A program made the translations under genes and the position numbers. A DNA stretch of 64,000 nt from Litorilinea aerophila (GTDB lineage: Bacteria > Chloroflexota > Anaerolineae > Caldilineales > Caldilineaceae). The notes below the pieces were generated by a model. That model was given only the letters and a program-made list of their open reading frames with translations, searched no databases and was not told the origin of the DNA. Shown here piece by piece: positions 26,255 to 34,932 of the stretch (positions within the stretch are counted from its first letter, which is position 1; every line of letters starts with the position of its first letter). Where the stretch lies: assembly GCF_006569185.2 (NCBI RefSeq), contig NZ_VIGC02000004.1, forward strand, positions 124,001-188,000, in the 5' to 3' direction.

Positions 26255-26886
26255 GGGTGGGTCTGGTCGGCATTCCCGGGTACCGCCTGGAGGTAGCCGG
26301 CTTCCACCGCCCGGCGCACCAGCGCGTCCGCATATTCCCACAGGCGCCGGGAGCCCGCTGCGATGGCCGACACCCGCTGCTCTACCTGGCCCTGGTCTAC
26401 GCCGTGGGCCTGCCAGGATTCGCCTTCGGTGTGGAAGTTGTGGAGCAGAGGCATCAGCCGATCCACCGCGTGGGCAAACTTGGCCTCGGCCGTTTCGCCG
26501 GCATCAAACTCCTGCCACAGGGCCTGCAGCTCCGCTGCCTGGTCCGCGGGGAGGAGGCCAAAGATGCGTTCGGCAGCAGCCGCCTCCCGCTCGGCCTGGT
26601 CCACCTTGCCGCTGGGGTCATAGGCGTAGGTGTCGCCGGCGTCGATCTCCACGATGTCGTGGACCAACAGCATTTTGAGCACCCGGCAGAGATCGACCGG
26701 CGCTTCGGCATACTCGGCCAGCACCAGGGCCATGACGGCAATGTGCCAGCTATGTTCGGCCGAGTTCTCCCGGCGTCGGCCGTCAATCAGGAGCGAGCGA
26801 CGCTGGATGGCCTTGAGCCGGTCGATTTCCACCAGAAAGCGAATTTGGCGTTCCAGGCGTTCAGACATGGCGGGTGGATTGTCCAC
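26251..26886 (-). CDS. HD-domain phosphohydrolase (YfbR-like)
   Basis: 211 aa. The HD motif is plain: ENSAEHSWHIAVMAL supplies the first His (about residues 40-54) and MLLVHDIVEIDAGDTYAYD the His-Asp pair (about 71-89), with a later D in HAVDRLMPLLHNF. This is the HD_3 family, which includes 5'-deoxynucleotidase YfbR; a nucleotidase role is likely. GTG at 26886 is used because GGAGG lies six bases before it; ATG 26868 is the alternative. Confidence 0.83.
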   Translation of the reverse strand: MDNPPAMSERLERQIRFLVEIDRLKAIQRRSLLIDGRRRENSAEHSWHIAVMALVLAEYAEAPVDLCRVLKMLLVHDIVEIDAGDTYAYDPSGKVDQAEREAAAAERIFGLLPADQAAELQALWQEFDAGETAEAKFAHAVDRLMPLLHNFHTEGESWQAHGVDQGQVEQRVSAIAAGSRRLWEYADALVRRAVEAGYLQAVPGNADQTHP

Positions 26887-26921
26887 GGTGGACCTCCTTC
26901 AAGTCGAAATCCCGGTTGTGG

Positions 26922-27509
26922 TTAGCTGCGGTTGCGGATGAAATAGGCCTGCTGGACGACCTCCTCGATCTGCTCCACGGGCGCGTCGGCCAGTTCTAAC
27001 AGCGCCTGATAGGGGTCGCCGGGCAGGTGGAAAAACTCGCCGAAGGCCGGCTCGGTCTTCATGCCCTGGGCCTTCATCTGGACGATGGTGTCCCGGGCCG
27101 ACTCGCCGGCGAAGCGCAGAAGCTGGGCCTCGGCGACCAGATGGCGGTAGGCATTCTGCTCCTGGGTAGGTCGGGGCTGGCCGAAGATTTCGATGGGAAA
27201 GCGCCCATAAGTAAAGCGACAGACCATCGTGGGCAGGCCTCCGATCTCCTTCTCCTCCAGGGTAAATCCCTCATAGTCGCCGTACATGGCCGTGAGGATG
27301 TGCCGGAAACGAGGAAATTCGGCTTCCGGCACGTAGCAGATCAGGTCCAGGTCACTGCCAGGAACATCGATGCCCAATGGGATGGTGCCCACCAGGATCG
27401 GGTCATAGTCGGCCAGCACACTGAAAAGATCCAGCTCAATCAGGACACGGTAGGCATCTCGTTGCCGGTCATTTCCCTGTTGCAGATAGGCAATATTGTC
27501 CCACCACAT
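26922..27509 (-). CDS. DUF4269 family protein, nucleotidyltransferase-like
   Basis: 195 aa. It contains LVGTIPLGIDVPGSDLDLICY (about residues 40-60), with the G-S-D-x-D pattern of nucleotidyltransferase folds, and KEIGGLPTMVCRF later. Whether it transfers nucleotides is unknown. The ATG has a strong GAGGAGGA upstream. It is 35 bases ahead of the HD-domain gene on the same strand, so they probably share a transcript. Confidence 0.75.
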   Translation of the reverse strand: MWWDNIAYLQQGNDRQRDAYRVLIELDLFSVLADYDPILVGTIPLGIDVPGSDLDLICYVPEAEFPRFRHILTAMYGDYEGFTLEEKEIGGLPTMVCRFTYGRFPIEIFGQPRPTQEQNAYRHLVAEAQLLRFAGESARDTIVQMKAQGMKTEPAFGEFFHLPGDPYQALLELADAPVEQIEEVVQQAYFIRNRS

Positions 27510-27623
27510 GGCTTCTTCCTCCTCATCCCCATCAGGCCGGATGCGGCTGGCGCTCTCTCCTCCTGCTGCGCCTGGAATGGAAGTCTGGCCTCAACCTTTT
27601 GGGATCAGAATAAAGCATAAAGA

Positions 27624-27651
27624 AACGGCCCGGTCAAAGGCCGGGCCGTTC
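27624..27651 (-). terminator. Intrinsic terminator of tmRNA
   Basis: Perfect nine-base stem ACGGCCCGG / CCGGGCCGT (27625-27633 with 27641-27649) and a seven-base loop. Read on the minus strand it is followed by TTTCTTTATGC. It lies seven bases beyond the tmRNA 3' end. Confidence 0.88.
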
Positions 27652-27657
27652 GGGAGG

Positions 27658-28067
27658 TGGAGATGGCGGGAGTCGAACCCGCGTCCGAGACATTCGTCCA
27701 TAGACATCTACAGGCTTAGTCGCACTTTTGCTGTTTCGCCGGGCGGACTCCGTGCGACAGGATTCCTTTGCCCGGCTAGCCGATGGGTCTTAGGTCACCT
27801 TATCGGCGTCCAGTGACCGCAGCTCAACAGTCTATGGCGGCTACCGTCCGGCCTGAGAGCAGCACCGGTACGGGCCGAGACCCTGTATGAGAGGGTCTGG
27901 TGCCTTCACTTAGGCAGCCACCGCCGCAGGAGCAGCGTTGGCGAACCCGAAGTTGAAGACTTTGCCACTGTTGTTGGCATTTGTAGGTGTTGCGCCTTTT
28001 TAACGTAGTCGACGCTCTACGGCCTGCAGTCTATGAACAGCCTGCCCCGTCGAAACCGGTCATCCCC
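27658..28067 (-). ncRNA. ssrA: Transfer-messenger RNA
   Basis: One-piece tmRNA of about 410 nt that rescues stalled ribosomes. The 5' end GGGGATGACCGGTTTCGACG and the 3' T-arm/acceptor GGGTTCGACTCCCGCCATCTCC are the conserved tRNA-like ends, and GGGGATG pairs with CATCTCC. The tag frame is 27910-27978: 22 codons beginning ANNSGKVFNF and ending AAPAAVAA, then TAA. The last residues VAA resemble the usual LAA protease signal. CCA is not fully encoded (ACCT follows). Confidence 0.96.
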
Positions 28068-28077
28068 ATGTGCCTCC

Positions 28078-28106
28078 ATCTTAGCACAAATGGGCGGCTT
28101 TGTAAA
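28078..28106 (-). promoter_or_regulatory. Promoter of tmRNA
   Basis: Minus-strand TTTACA (28101-28106) and TAAGAT (28078-28083) with a 17-base spacer, placing the start about seven bases after the -10 and next to the mature 5' end at 28067. The rest of the spacer up to 28404 holds no gene I can see. Confidence 0.65.
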
Positions 28107-28404
28107 GCAAAATCGGGCCTGCCCGTGTTAGACTATTGTTAGATCTTATGACAAGTGCTGGCCGGTCTGCTGGCCCGCTGGGGCGAGACCGCGCTTGGGA
28201 ATGCTTGTGACCTGTCCCCATCGAATTTCCATGGGATTTGCCGGATTTGCCAAAAAACGGGAAAGATCGTAGAAATAGAGGAAAAATGGACGGCGGGATT
28301 CGTCGTTCCAGCCTTCCCAGCGGAGGAACAGGCCTCAGGCCTGGCATCGGGCCTACCGTAGATTCACAGCCGATGAATTGTATATCCCAACGGGACAATA
28401 TATC

Positions 28405-29910
28405 ATGACCTCTTCCCCCCAACCCTACCATGTGGTAATTGTGGGCGGCGGCATCACCGGTCTGGCCGCCGCATACTTTCTCCTGACCCGCTCCAAGACC
28501 ATGGACCTGCCACTTCAGTGTACCGTGCTGGAGAGTAGCTCCCGGGCCGGCGGCAAAGTCTATACCGAATTGGTGGACGGCTACGGCCCGGAGCCTTTCG
28601 TCATCGAAGCCGGCCCCGATTCCTTCCTGACCCAGAAACCATGGGCCCTGGAGTTGGCCCTCGAACTGGGCCTGGAAGAGCGCCTGTTGGGCACCAACGA
28701 CGAGCGGCGCAAAACCTACGTGCTGTTGAAGGGGCAGCCGGTTCCCCTGCCTGAAGGGGTGGTGCTCATCGCCCCCACCCGCCTGCAGCCCTTCCTGGAG
28801 TCCCCCCTGATCTCCCCCCTGGGCAAACTGCGCATGGCCCTGGACCTGATCCTCCCGCCCAAACGGGGCAACGAGGACGAGTCCCTGGCCGATTTCATTC
28901 GCCGCCGGCTGGGGAAAGAGGCCCTGGACAAAATCGCGGAGCCGCTGCTGGCCGGCATCTACAACGCGGAGGCCGAGGAGCAGAGTCTCCTGGCCACCTT
29001 CCCCCGCCTTCGAGAGCTGGAGAAAAAACACGGCAGCCTGATCCGGGGGATGCTGGCAGGCCACCGGCAGCGCAGCGCCCCCAACCAGGAGGCCACCGGC
29101 CGCCCCCGCTCCGCCTTCATGAGCTTCCGCAACGGCACCCAGGAACTCATCGACGCGCTGGTCAAAGCCCTGCCGCCGGGCTGCCTGCGCCTCAAGAGCC
29201 CTGTCCAGGTGATGGGGCGTGAGCACGATGGCCGCTACCGCGTCTACAACCCCATCGACCCGCCCTTCATCGCCGACGCGGTGCTCATGACCACGCCCTC
29301 CCACGTCACCGGCCGGCTGGTGGCCAACCTGGCCCCCGATGCCACCTTCCAGTTGATGTATATCCGCTACGTGGACACCGGCACCATCTCCCTGGCCTAC
29401 CGCCGGGAAGATGTGTCCCACCCCCTGGACGGGTTCGGGGTGGTGATTCCCCGCAGCGAGCGCCGGTCCATCAACGCCATCACCTGGACGTCCAGCAAGT
29501 TCAAGCACCGGGCGCCCGAGGGCTACGTTCTGCTGCGGGTCTTCTTCGGTGGGTCGCGCACGCCCCACATGATGGAGTTGGACGACGAGGAAATTTTGGC
29601 CACGGTGCGGCGGGAGCTGGGGGAGATCCTGGGCATCCAGGCAGCGCCTGTGTTCCACCGCATCTTCCGCTGGATCGAGGCCACGCCCCAGTATACTGTG
29701 GGGCATTTGAAGCGGGTGGAGACCATCGAGTCCGTGCTGCCCCGCAACCTCCTGGTCGCGGGCAGCCCCTACCGGGGCATCGGCCTGCCCGACTGCGTGC
29801 ACCAGGCTCAACTGGCCGCGGAGAAGATCCTGGCCAACCTGGCCCGACAGGCACGCATCGGGCAGACCTCCATCCCGGCTCAGGCGCCCACCCAGGCCCG
29901 GGACAGGTAG
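28405..29910 (+). CDS. hemY: Protoporphyrinogen oxidase (oxygen-dependent, HemY/HemG type)
   Basis: FAD enzyme of heme synthesis that oxidises protoporphyrinogen IX, 501 aa. The dinucleotide loop VVIVGGGITGLAAAYFLL lies at the N-terminus. The PPOX-type FIEAGPDSFLTQKPWALEL-like segment is near residue 75 and LLAGIYNAEAEEQSLLATFP near 190. The C-terminus has NLLVAGSPYRGIGLPDCVHQ. The frame is open back to a TTG at 28378, but ATG 28405 is the better start. Its last 31 bases overlap the convergent oxidase subunit IV gene. Heme supply fits the adjoining cytochrome operon. Confidence 0.92.
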   Translation: MTSSPQPYHVVIVGGGITGLAAAYFLLTRSKTMDLPLQCTVLESSSRAGGKVYTELVDGYGPEPFVIEAGPDSFLTQKPWALELALELGLEERLLGTNDERRKTYVLLKGQPVPLPEGVVLIAPTRLQPFLESPLISPLGKLRMALDLILPPKRGNEDESLADFIRRRLGKEALDKIAEPLLAGIYNAEAEEQSLLATFPRLRELEKKHGSLIRGMLAGHRQRSAPNQEATGRPRSAFMSFRNGTQELIDALVKALPPGCLRLKSPVQVMGREHDGRYRVYNPIDPPFIADAVLMTTPSHVTGRLVANLAPDATFQLMYIRYVDTGTISLAYRREDVSHPLDGFGVVIPRSERRSINAITWTSSKFKHRAPEGYVLLRVFFGGSRTPHMMELDDEEILATVRRELGEILGIQAAPVFHRIFRWIEATPQYTVGHLKRVETIESVLPRNLLVAGSPYRGIGLPDCVHQAQLAAEKILANLARQARIGQTSIPAQAPTQARDR

Positions 29911-30170
29911 TCGCTGAGGGTCAACAGCGCCAGGATGGCCAGCCAGACGAATCCAGTGCCGGCAAAGAGCCACGTCAGCCGGCTGCTGTAGCGGACGTGC
30001 ATGAAGTAGAGGATCACCAGCAGTGCCTTGACCACGGCGATGGTCATGGCGACCGCGGCGCTCAGGGGCCCCAGGTCCACGTAGGCCACAGCCACCGTGA
30101 CTACCAACAGGAGCATCAGGGCCGCGAAGATTCGCCAGTAGATCCGGGTGGTGTCGTGGGTCGCGTTCAT
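29880..30170 (-). CDS. ctaF: Cytochrome c oxidase subunit IV
   Basis: 96-aa prokaryotic COX4-type subunit with three hydrophobic helices: IFAALMLLLVVTVAVAYV, AVAMTIAVVKALLVILYFMHV and TWLFAGTGFVWLAILALLTL. The VVKALLVILYFMHVRYS segment is characteristic of the family. It is the last gene of the respiratory operon; its ATG shares a base with the subunit III stop. It assembles in the membrane with subunits I-III. Confidence 0.9.
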   Translation of the reverse strand: MNATHDTTRIYWRIFAALMLLLVVTVAVAYVDLGPLSAAVAMTIAVVKALLVILYFMHVRYSSRLTWLFAGTGFVWLAILALLTLSDYLSRAWVGA

Positions 30171-30829
30171 CAGTGCCTCAGCAGGTAGAGCAGGGGAAAG
30201 AGGAAGATCCAGACGATATCGATGAAGTGCCAGTAGAGCCCCAGCACCTCGACGGGAGTGGGAGACTCATCGTACCAGCCCCGGTGGGCCAGCCAGCTCA
30301 TCACCCCGACTGCCCCAATGCCCAGGATCAGGTGGAGGGCGTGTAGCCCGGTCATCACAAAGTAGAGCACGAAAAAGAGCTGGGCCACGTTCCCCTGGTC
30401 GCCCTCCCACACAAAGCCTGGGCCGGGGAAGAGATGTTCTCGAAACTCCAGCGAGTACTCCACCGCTTTGATCCCCAAAAAGACCAGCCCTAAGCCGGCC
30501 GTGGCCAGCAGCAGCCAGACCAGGCGCTGCCGCTGGCGTCGCGCGGCCGCATCCACGGCCAGAGCCATGGTCAGGCTGCTGGTGAGGAGGACTGCCGTGT
30601 TGACTGTGCCCAGGAGCACGTTCAGGTGGGTGCTGGCCTCCCGGAAGACCGGCGTATAGGCGGCACGGTAGACCAGAAACGCCACAATCAGCCCGCCGAA
30701 GAAGAGGACTTCCGTGGCCAGGAAGGTCCACATGCCCAACAGGCTGGCCTCATGCTCCTGCTCTTCCCGGCCGGTCTCGGCCTCCGGCTCGGCCATAGGG
30801 GAAACGGCGACAGTGCTGGTATCAGCCAT
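30170..30829 (-). CDS. ctaE: Cytochrome c oxidase subunit III
   Basis: 219 aa, five transmembrane helices as in the short bacterial form. Typical stretches are [38 protein letters not shown] and the C-terminal [21 protein letters not shown], where the [17 protein letters not shown] end is the subunit III signature. Start ATG has GGAGGAAG upstream and overlaps the subunit I gene by eight bases. Confidence 0.94.
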   Translation of the reverse strand: MADTSTVAVSPMAEPEAETGREEQEHEASLLGMWTFLATEVLFFGGLIVAFLVYRAAYTPVFREASTHLNVLLGTVNTAVLLTSSLTMALAVDAAARRQRQRLVWLLLATAGLGLVFLGIKAVEYSLEFREHLFPGPGFVWEGDQGNVAQLFFVLYFVMTGLHALHLILGIGAVGVMSWLAHRGWYDESPTPVEVLGLYWHFIDIVWIFLFPLLYLLRH

Positions 30830-32486
30830 GGTCTTCCTCCGGGGTGGCCCCCACGGTGCCCTGGGGCGTGTAGCTCAAATCTTCCGGGTTGTACTGGTAG
30901 GGCGGGGCCGTGACCACCACCGGCGCCTCGAAGTTGTGGGGCGGCGGCGGCGACGGGATCTGCCACTCCAGGCCGGTGGCCCGCCAGGGGTTGGCCCCGG
31001 CGATGGCGCCGTTGCGCATGGACCAGAAGAGGTAGAGCAGGGGCAGGATGTAGCCCACGGCCAGGATGGACGCGCCCGCGGTGGACATGACGTTCAGCAC
31101 CTGATAGTAGGGGGCGTACTCGTAGTAGCGCCGGGGCATGCCCTCATAGCCCAGGATAAACTGGGGGAAGAAGGTCAGGTTGAAGCCCACAAAGATGATG
31201 ATGGCCGCGGCCTTCCCCCACCCTTCGGGATACATCCGCCCGGAGATTTTGGGCCACCAGAAGTGGATGCCGCCCAGGTAGGCCATGATCATGCCGCCCA
31301 CCATGATGTAGTGGAAGTGGGCCACCACGAAATAGGTGTCGGTCACGTGGACGTCGATGGGCAGGGTGGCCAGGAACAGGCCGGTCAGGCCGCCGATGGT
31401 AAACAGGCCGATGAAACCCAGGGCGTACAACATGGGCGTGTCCAGGGCGATGTTCCCCTTGTAGAGGGTGGCCGTCCAGTTGAACACCTTCACCGCCGAG
31501 GGGATGGCCACGATGAAGCTCAAAGCCGAGAAGATGAGGCCGGCGTAGATGGACTGCCCGCTCACGAACATGTGGTGTCCCCAGACCAGGAAGCCGAAGA
31601 CGGCGATGGCCAGGCTGGAGGCCGCGATGAATTTGTAACCGTAGATGGGCTTGCGGGCGAAACAGGTGATGAGCTCGTTGATGACCCCCATGCCGGGCAA
31701 AATCATGATGTACACGGCCGGGTGGGAGTAGAACCAGAAGAGGTGCTGGAAGAGCAGGGGATCGCCGCCCAGGGCCGGGTCGAAGATGCCCACGCCCCAC
31801 AGCCGTTCCACCGCCACCAGCAGGAGGGTGATGGCCAGGACCGGCGTCCCCAGGACCATGATCAGGGCCGTGGCGTACTGGGCCCACACGAAGAGGGGCA
31901 GTCGGAACCAGGTCATCCCGGGCGCCCGCAGCTTGTGCACGGTGACGATGATGTTGATGCCTGTGAAAATCGAGGAGAAGCCGGCAATGAAGATCCCCAC
32001 CGCCATGGCGATGACGTAGCCGTTGGAGTAGGTGGTGCTGTAGGGCGTGTAGAAGGTCCAGCCCGTGTCCACACCGCCGGCAATCAGGGAAAAGAGGGCA
32101 AAGAGGCTGCCCAGCACGAAGACATACCAGCTGGCCAGGTTGAGCCGGGGGAAGGCCATGTCCTGGGCGCCGATCATGATGGGGACCAGAAAGTTGCCCA
32201 GGGTCGCCGGAATGGAGGGCACCAGGAAGAAGAAGATCATGATGGTGCCGTGCATGGTGAACAGCTTGTTATAGGTCTCCGGCAACATCAGATCCCCCTG
32301 GGGCGTCAACAGCTCCAGGCGGATGAGGGTGGCCGCCAACCCGCCGATGAAGAAGAAGCAGGTGATGGTGGCCAGGTAGAGCATGCCGATGCGCTTGTGG
32401 TCGGTGGTCAACAGCCAGGAGCGGGCCGTATAGCTGACGTTCAGGTAGGTGGGATGTCGTGCCAGCGTCGGCGACGTCACGGCCAT
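30822..32486 (-). CDS. ctaD: Cytochrome c oxidase subunit I (A2-type, caa3)
   Basis: 554-aa heme-copper catalytic subunit with about 12 helices. Heme and CuB ligands: [15 protein letters not shown] (His for heme a), [16 protein letters not shown] (CuB His with the cross-linked Tyr), [11 protein letters not shown] (two CuB His) and [13 protein letters not shown] (heme His pair). The YSHPAVY reading, instead of GHPEVY, marks the A2 subfamily, in which Tyr-Ser replaces the D-channel glutamate, as in Rhodothermus and Thermus caa3. It pumps protons while reducing oxygen. GGAGGA precedes the ATG. Confidence 0.95.
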   Translation of the reverse strand: MAVTSPTLARHPTYLNVSYTARSWLLTTDHKRIGMLYLATITCFFFIGGLAATLIRLELLTPQGDLMLPETYNKLFTMHGTIMIFFFLVPSIPATLGNFLVPIMIGAQDMAFPRLNLASWYVFVLGSLFALFSLIAGGVDTGWTFYTPYSTTYSNGYVIAMAVGIFIAGFSSIFTGINIIVTVHKLRAPGMTWFRLPLFVWAQYATALIMVLGTPVLAITLLLVAVERLWGVGIFDPALGGDPLLFQHLFWFYSHPAVYIMILPGMGVINELITCFARKPIYGYKFIAASSLAIAVFGFLVWGHHMFVSGQSIYAGLIFSALSFIVAIPSAVKVFNWTATLYKGNIALDTPMLYALGFIGLFTIGGLTGLFLATLPIDVHVTDTYFVVAHFHYIMVGGMIMAYLGGIHFWWPKISGRMYPEGWGKAAAIIIFVGFNLTFFPQFILGYEGMPRRYYEYAPYYQVLNVMSTAGASILAVGYILPLLYLFWSMRNGAIAGANPWRATGLEWQIPSPPPPHNFEAPVVVTAPPYQYNPEDLSYTPQGTVGATPEEDHG

Positions 32487-32512
32487 GATGGTCTCCTCCT
32501 TCTACGTATCGT

Positions 32513-33532
32513 TCAGTTGCTGCCCGGGCTCTGCCCGCCGCTTTCCGCCGGGCTCCCTCCCAACGACTTGATGTACTCCAGCAGCGCGGCGAGCTGTTCC
32601 TCACTCACCTGGCCGGCGAAGGTGGGCATGATGGGGTTGTAGCCGGCTACCACCTGGGCGTTGGGGTTCAGGATGGACTCCCGGAGATATTGGGTATCCG
32701 CGGTCACGGTCTGGCCATCGGCCAGGGTGACCTCCCGGCCATAGAGCCCTACCAGCGAGGGCGCCGGCCCGCTGCCGTCCGCCAGGTGGCAGCTACTGCA
32801 GCCCAGGCTCTGGAAGAGCTGCGCCCCGGCTTCGGCCAGGGTGGCAGGCTGCCCGCCCCCAGCCGCCTGGCCCGATGCCTCTGGAATGGGCGCCGCACCG
32901 GTGATGGGCTGCCGGGTCAGCCACTCGGCGTACTGGCGGGGCTCCATCACGATGACCCGGCCCACCATGCGGGAATGTTCTGTGCCGCAAAATTCGGCAC
33001 AGAAGAGGTCATAGCTGCCCGGCTCGGTGGCCTCAAACCAGGCGGTGGTGTAGTTCCCGGGCAACACGTCTCGCTTGACCCGGAACGCCGGGACGTAAAA
33101 GCTGTGAATCACATCTTCGGAAATCATGGTCAGGCGGATGGGGCGCCCCGCGGGCACGTGGAGTTCGTTGATCTCTCGCTGGCCTGTGGGGTGCTGGAAC
33201 TTCCACATCCATTGCTTGCCCACCACGTAGATGTCCAGCCCGTCCGCCGGCAGCCGGTAGAGGTCCACGTACAGCCGCGCACCCCAGAAGAAGATCCCCA
33301 GGGCCAGCCCCAGGGGAATGACGATCCAGGTGACCTCCAGGGCCATGTTCTGGTGGAGGGCGCCGGCCCGGCTGGCCGGCGTGCCCCGCCGATACTTGAC
33401 GGCAAAGTAGATGACCAGGGCGGCCACCGGCACGGCAAAGAGCAGAGCCAGGCCGATCAAGGTCAGGAAGAGCAGATCCACCCGGCCCGCGACGGTCGAA
33501 GCATCTTGAGGCAAAAATGGCAAGTTCCACAT
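32513..33532 (-). CDS. ctaC: Cytochrome c oxidase subunit II with fused cytochrome c (caa3)
   Basis: 339 aa. Two N-terminal helices, then a cupredoxin domain with the CuA site CAEFCGTEHSRM (Cys, Glu, Cys, His, Met). A C-terminal class I cytochrome c domain with heme motif CSSCH and a later Met in NPIMPTFAGQ completes it. The fused heme c is what makes this a caa3 oxidase and can take electrons straight from ACIII. No signal peptide is evident apart from the first helix. ATG 33532 is preferred; the long upstream open frame is a shadow of sco1. Confidence 0.94.
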   Translation of the reverse strand: MWNLPFLPQDASTVAGRVDLLFLTLIGLALLFAVPVAALVIYFAVKYRRGTPASRAGALHQNMALEVTWIVIPLGLALGIFFWGARLYVDLYRLPADGLDIYVVGKQWMWKFQHPTGQREINELHVPAGRPIRLTMISEDVIHSFYVPAFRVKRDVLPGNYTTAWFEATEPGSYDLFCAEFCGTEHSRMVGRVIVMEPRQYAEWLTRQPITGAAPIPEASGQAAGGGQPATLAEAGAQLFQSLGCSSCHLADGSGPAPSLVGLYGREVTLADGQTVTADTQYLRESILNPNAQVVAGYNPIMPTFAGQVSEEQLAALLEYIKSLGGSPAESGGQSPGSN

Positions 33533-33537
33533 GATTC

Positions 33538-34431
33538 CTACCCGGCCTTCTCTCCGTGTACCACGTCCTCTTGCCCGGCGCCCCGATCCACCTGCCGGAA
33601 GCTTTCTTCTCCGGCGCCTCCCCGCTGAAACAGCACCAGCAGCAGGCCGCCCAGCCCCAGGACCGTCACCAACCCGGCCACCCGCAACACGTTGTTGATC
33701 AGCAGGCTGTAGCGGCCCGTGGCCGGATCGTAGTGATAACAGTAGAGGAGGACCTGATCGATGGGCGAACCAATCCGCCCCTCGGCGGCCTCCATCAACC
33801 CCAGGCGCAGATCCCGCTCCGGGTAGGTAAGCCCGAAAAAGTAGCGGGCCACCCGTCCGTCGGGCGTCAGCAGGACGATGCCGCTGGGATGGGCGTACTG
33901 ATCCTGCTCCGGGTCGTAGCGATAGCGAAAGCCCACCGCCTGGGCCAGCCGCTGGATGGAGTCCTCTTCGCCCACCAGGAAGTGCCAGCCCCCTTCGCTG
34001 CCCGGCCGGCCGTAGGCCCACAGGTTCTGCTGTTTCACAGCCGCGGCCACCTGGGGGCTCTCGCCAGGGTCGATGCTGACTTCCACCACCTGAAACTCCT
34101 GACCGGCGGTGAACTTCAGGGGCTGCAGGCTTTCCACCAGCCCCTGGCGCACCAGCGAGCACAGGTTAGGACAGGTGAAGTAGCCCATCACCAGGATCAC
34201 GGGCAGGTCGTGGAAGTACTCGGCCAGCGTCACCACCTGACCCGCTTCATCCCGAAAGGGCAAGTCCAGGGGTATGGGCTCATCCAGCCGCTGGTCGAAG
34301 CCGATTTCCTGCAGAACGTCATCCGCCGGTCCGCCATCCCAGGCCAGCGCCGGAACACCCCAGCCGCCTGCTGAGAGCGCCAGCCAGCTGGCCAGGAGCA
34401 GGCTCAGCAGACCATACCGTATCGCCTTCAC
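33538..34431 (-). CDS. SCO1/SenC-type copper chaperone
   Basis: 297 aa, exported by an N-terminal signal (LLSLLLASWLALSAGG) and probably held by a C-terminal helix (VAGLVTVLGLGGLLLVLF). The thioredoxin fold has the copper-binding CPNLC pair (near residue 88) and the distal His in QYAHPSGIVLL. It loads copper into the CuA site of subunit II, whose gene follows five bases later. The start is GTG with AGGGGG six bases upstream. The C-terminal anchor differs from classical N-anchored Sco proteins but is common beside ACIII. Confidence 0.9.
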   Translation of the reverse strand: MKAIRYGLLSLLLASWLALSAGGWGVPALAWDGGPADDVLQEIGFDQRLDEPIPLDLPFRDEAGQVVTLAEYFHDLPVILVMGYFTCPNLCSLVRQGLVESLQPLKFTAGQEFQVVEVSIDPGESPQVAAAVKQQNLWAYGRPGSEGGWHFLVGEEDSIQRLAQAVGFRYRYDPEQDQYAHPSGIVLLTPDGRVARYFFGLTYPERDLRLGLMEAAEGRIGSPIDQVLLYCYHYDPATGRYSLLINNVLRVAGLVTVLGLGGLLLVLFQRGGAGEESFRQVDRGAGQEDVVHGEKAG

Positions 34432-34452
34432 GAATTTCCCCCTCGGTCCCCT

Positions 34453-34932
34453 TCACCGGCCGGGGGCTATCGGCCCCTGGCCGCCGGTGCTGTCCAGCCG
34501 GTAGGCCGGCCCCAGGCCAAATTGGGGCGGCGGTCCGTCCCGGGCGGGGAGGCCCTGCTCCACCAGCATCTCCATGGCCTGGGTGATGGGCACGTGGACG
34601 ATGCCGGCCTCCCGATCCACCCAGCCGTAGCTGCCCAGCCGCTGGCTCTGCTCCTGGAGGTAGGCGTCCAGCTCCTGGGAGGGGGCGGCCACCAGGCCAG
34701 GCCCCGGGGCGGCTACCGGGGTGACCAGGGCCGGGGCCACCTGGGGACCGGCCGTCAAGGGCTGGTTGAGCCAGCCAGTCAGCAAAAGCCGGAGCAGCCC
34801 GTACACCAGCAGCAGGGTCAGCAGCACGGCCAGCCCAAAGAGGGCCACGGCCCGCACATCCGCATCGCGGACCTCGTAGGAGGCCCGTTCAGGAACGCCG
34901 CCGCTTGCCGGAGCCATCTCACGATTGTCCAT
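34453..34932 (-). CDS. Small membrane protein of unknown function inside the ACIII/caa3 operon
   Basis: 159 aa, unrecognised by name. One hydrophobic helix, AVALFGLAVLLTLLLVYGLL (about residues 29-48), is followed by a Pro/Ala linker and a C-terminal soluble part. The soluble part contains DREAGIVHVPITQAMEMLVE, ending in a GLP, a pattern I recall from proteins encoded beside cytochrome oxidases. A GGGGAGG lies before the ATG and the gene overlaps actF by 14 bases, so it is co-translated with the complex. It may be an accessory subunit or assembly factor; that is inference from position only. Confidence 0.7.
   Translation of the reverse strand: MDNREMAPASGGVPERASYEVRDADVRAVALFGLAVLLTLLLVYGLLRLLLTGWLNQPLTAGPQVAPALVTPVAAPGPGLVAAPSQELDAYLQEQSQRLGSYGWVDREAGIVHVPITQAMEMLVEQGLPARDGPPPQFGLGPAYRLDSTGGQGPIAPGR

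Noticed and set aside
27659-27740. A separate tRNA gene suggested by GGGAGTCGAACCC
   Set aside because: The T-arm and acceptor belong to the tmRNA 3' end; there is no anticodon arm of a normal tRNA, and the 5' half lies 350 bases away as in ssrA.
33533-34162. Longer subunit II reading frame with an extra N-terminal region
   Set aside because: It overlaps sco1 in another frame and lacks any recognisable domain; subunit II starts naturally at 33532 with its first membrane helix.
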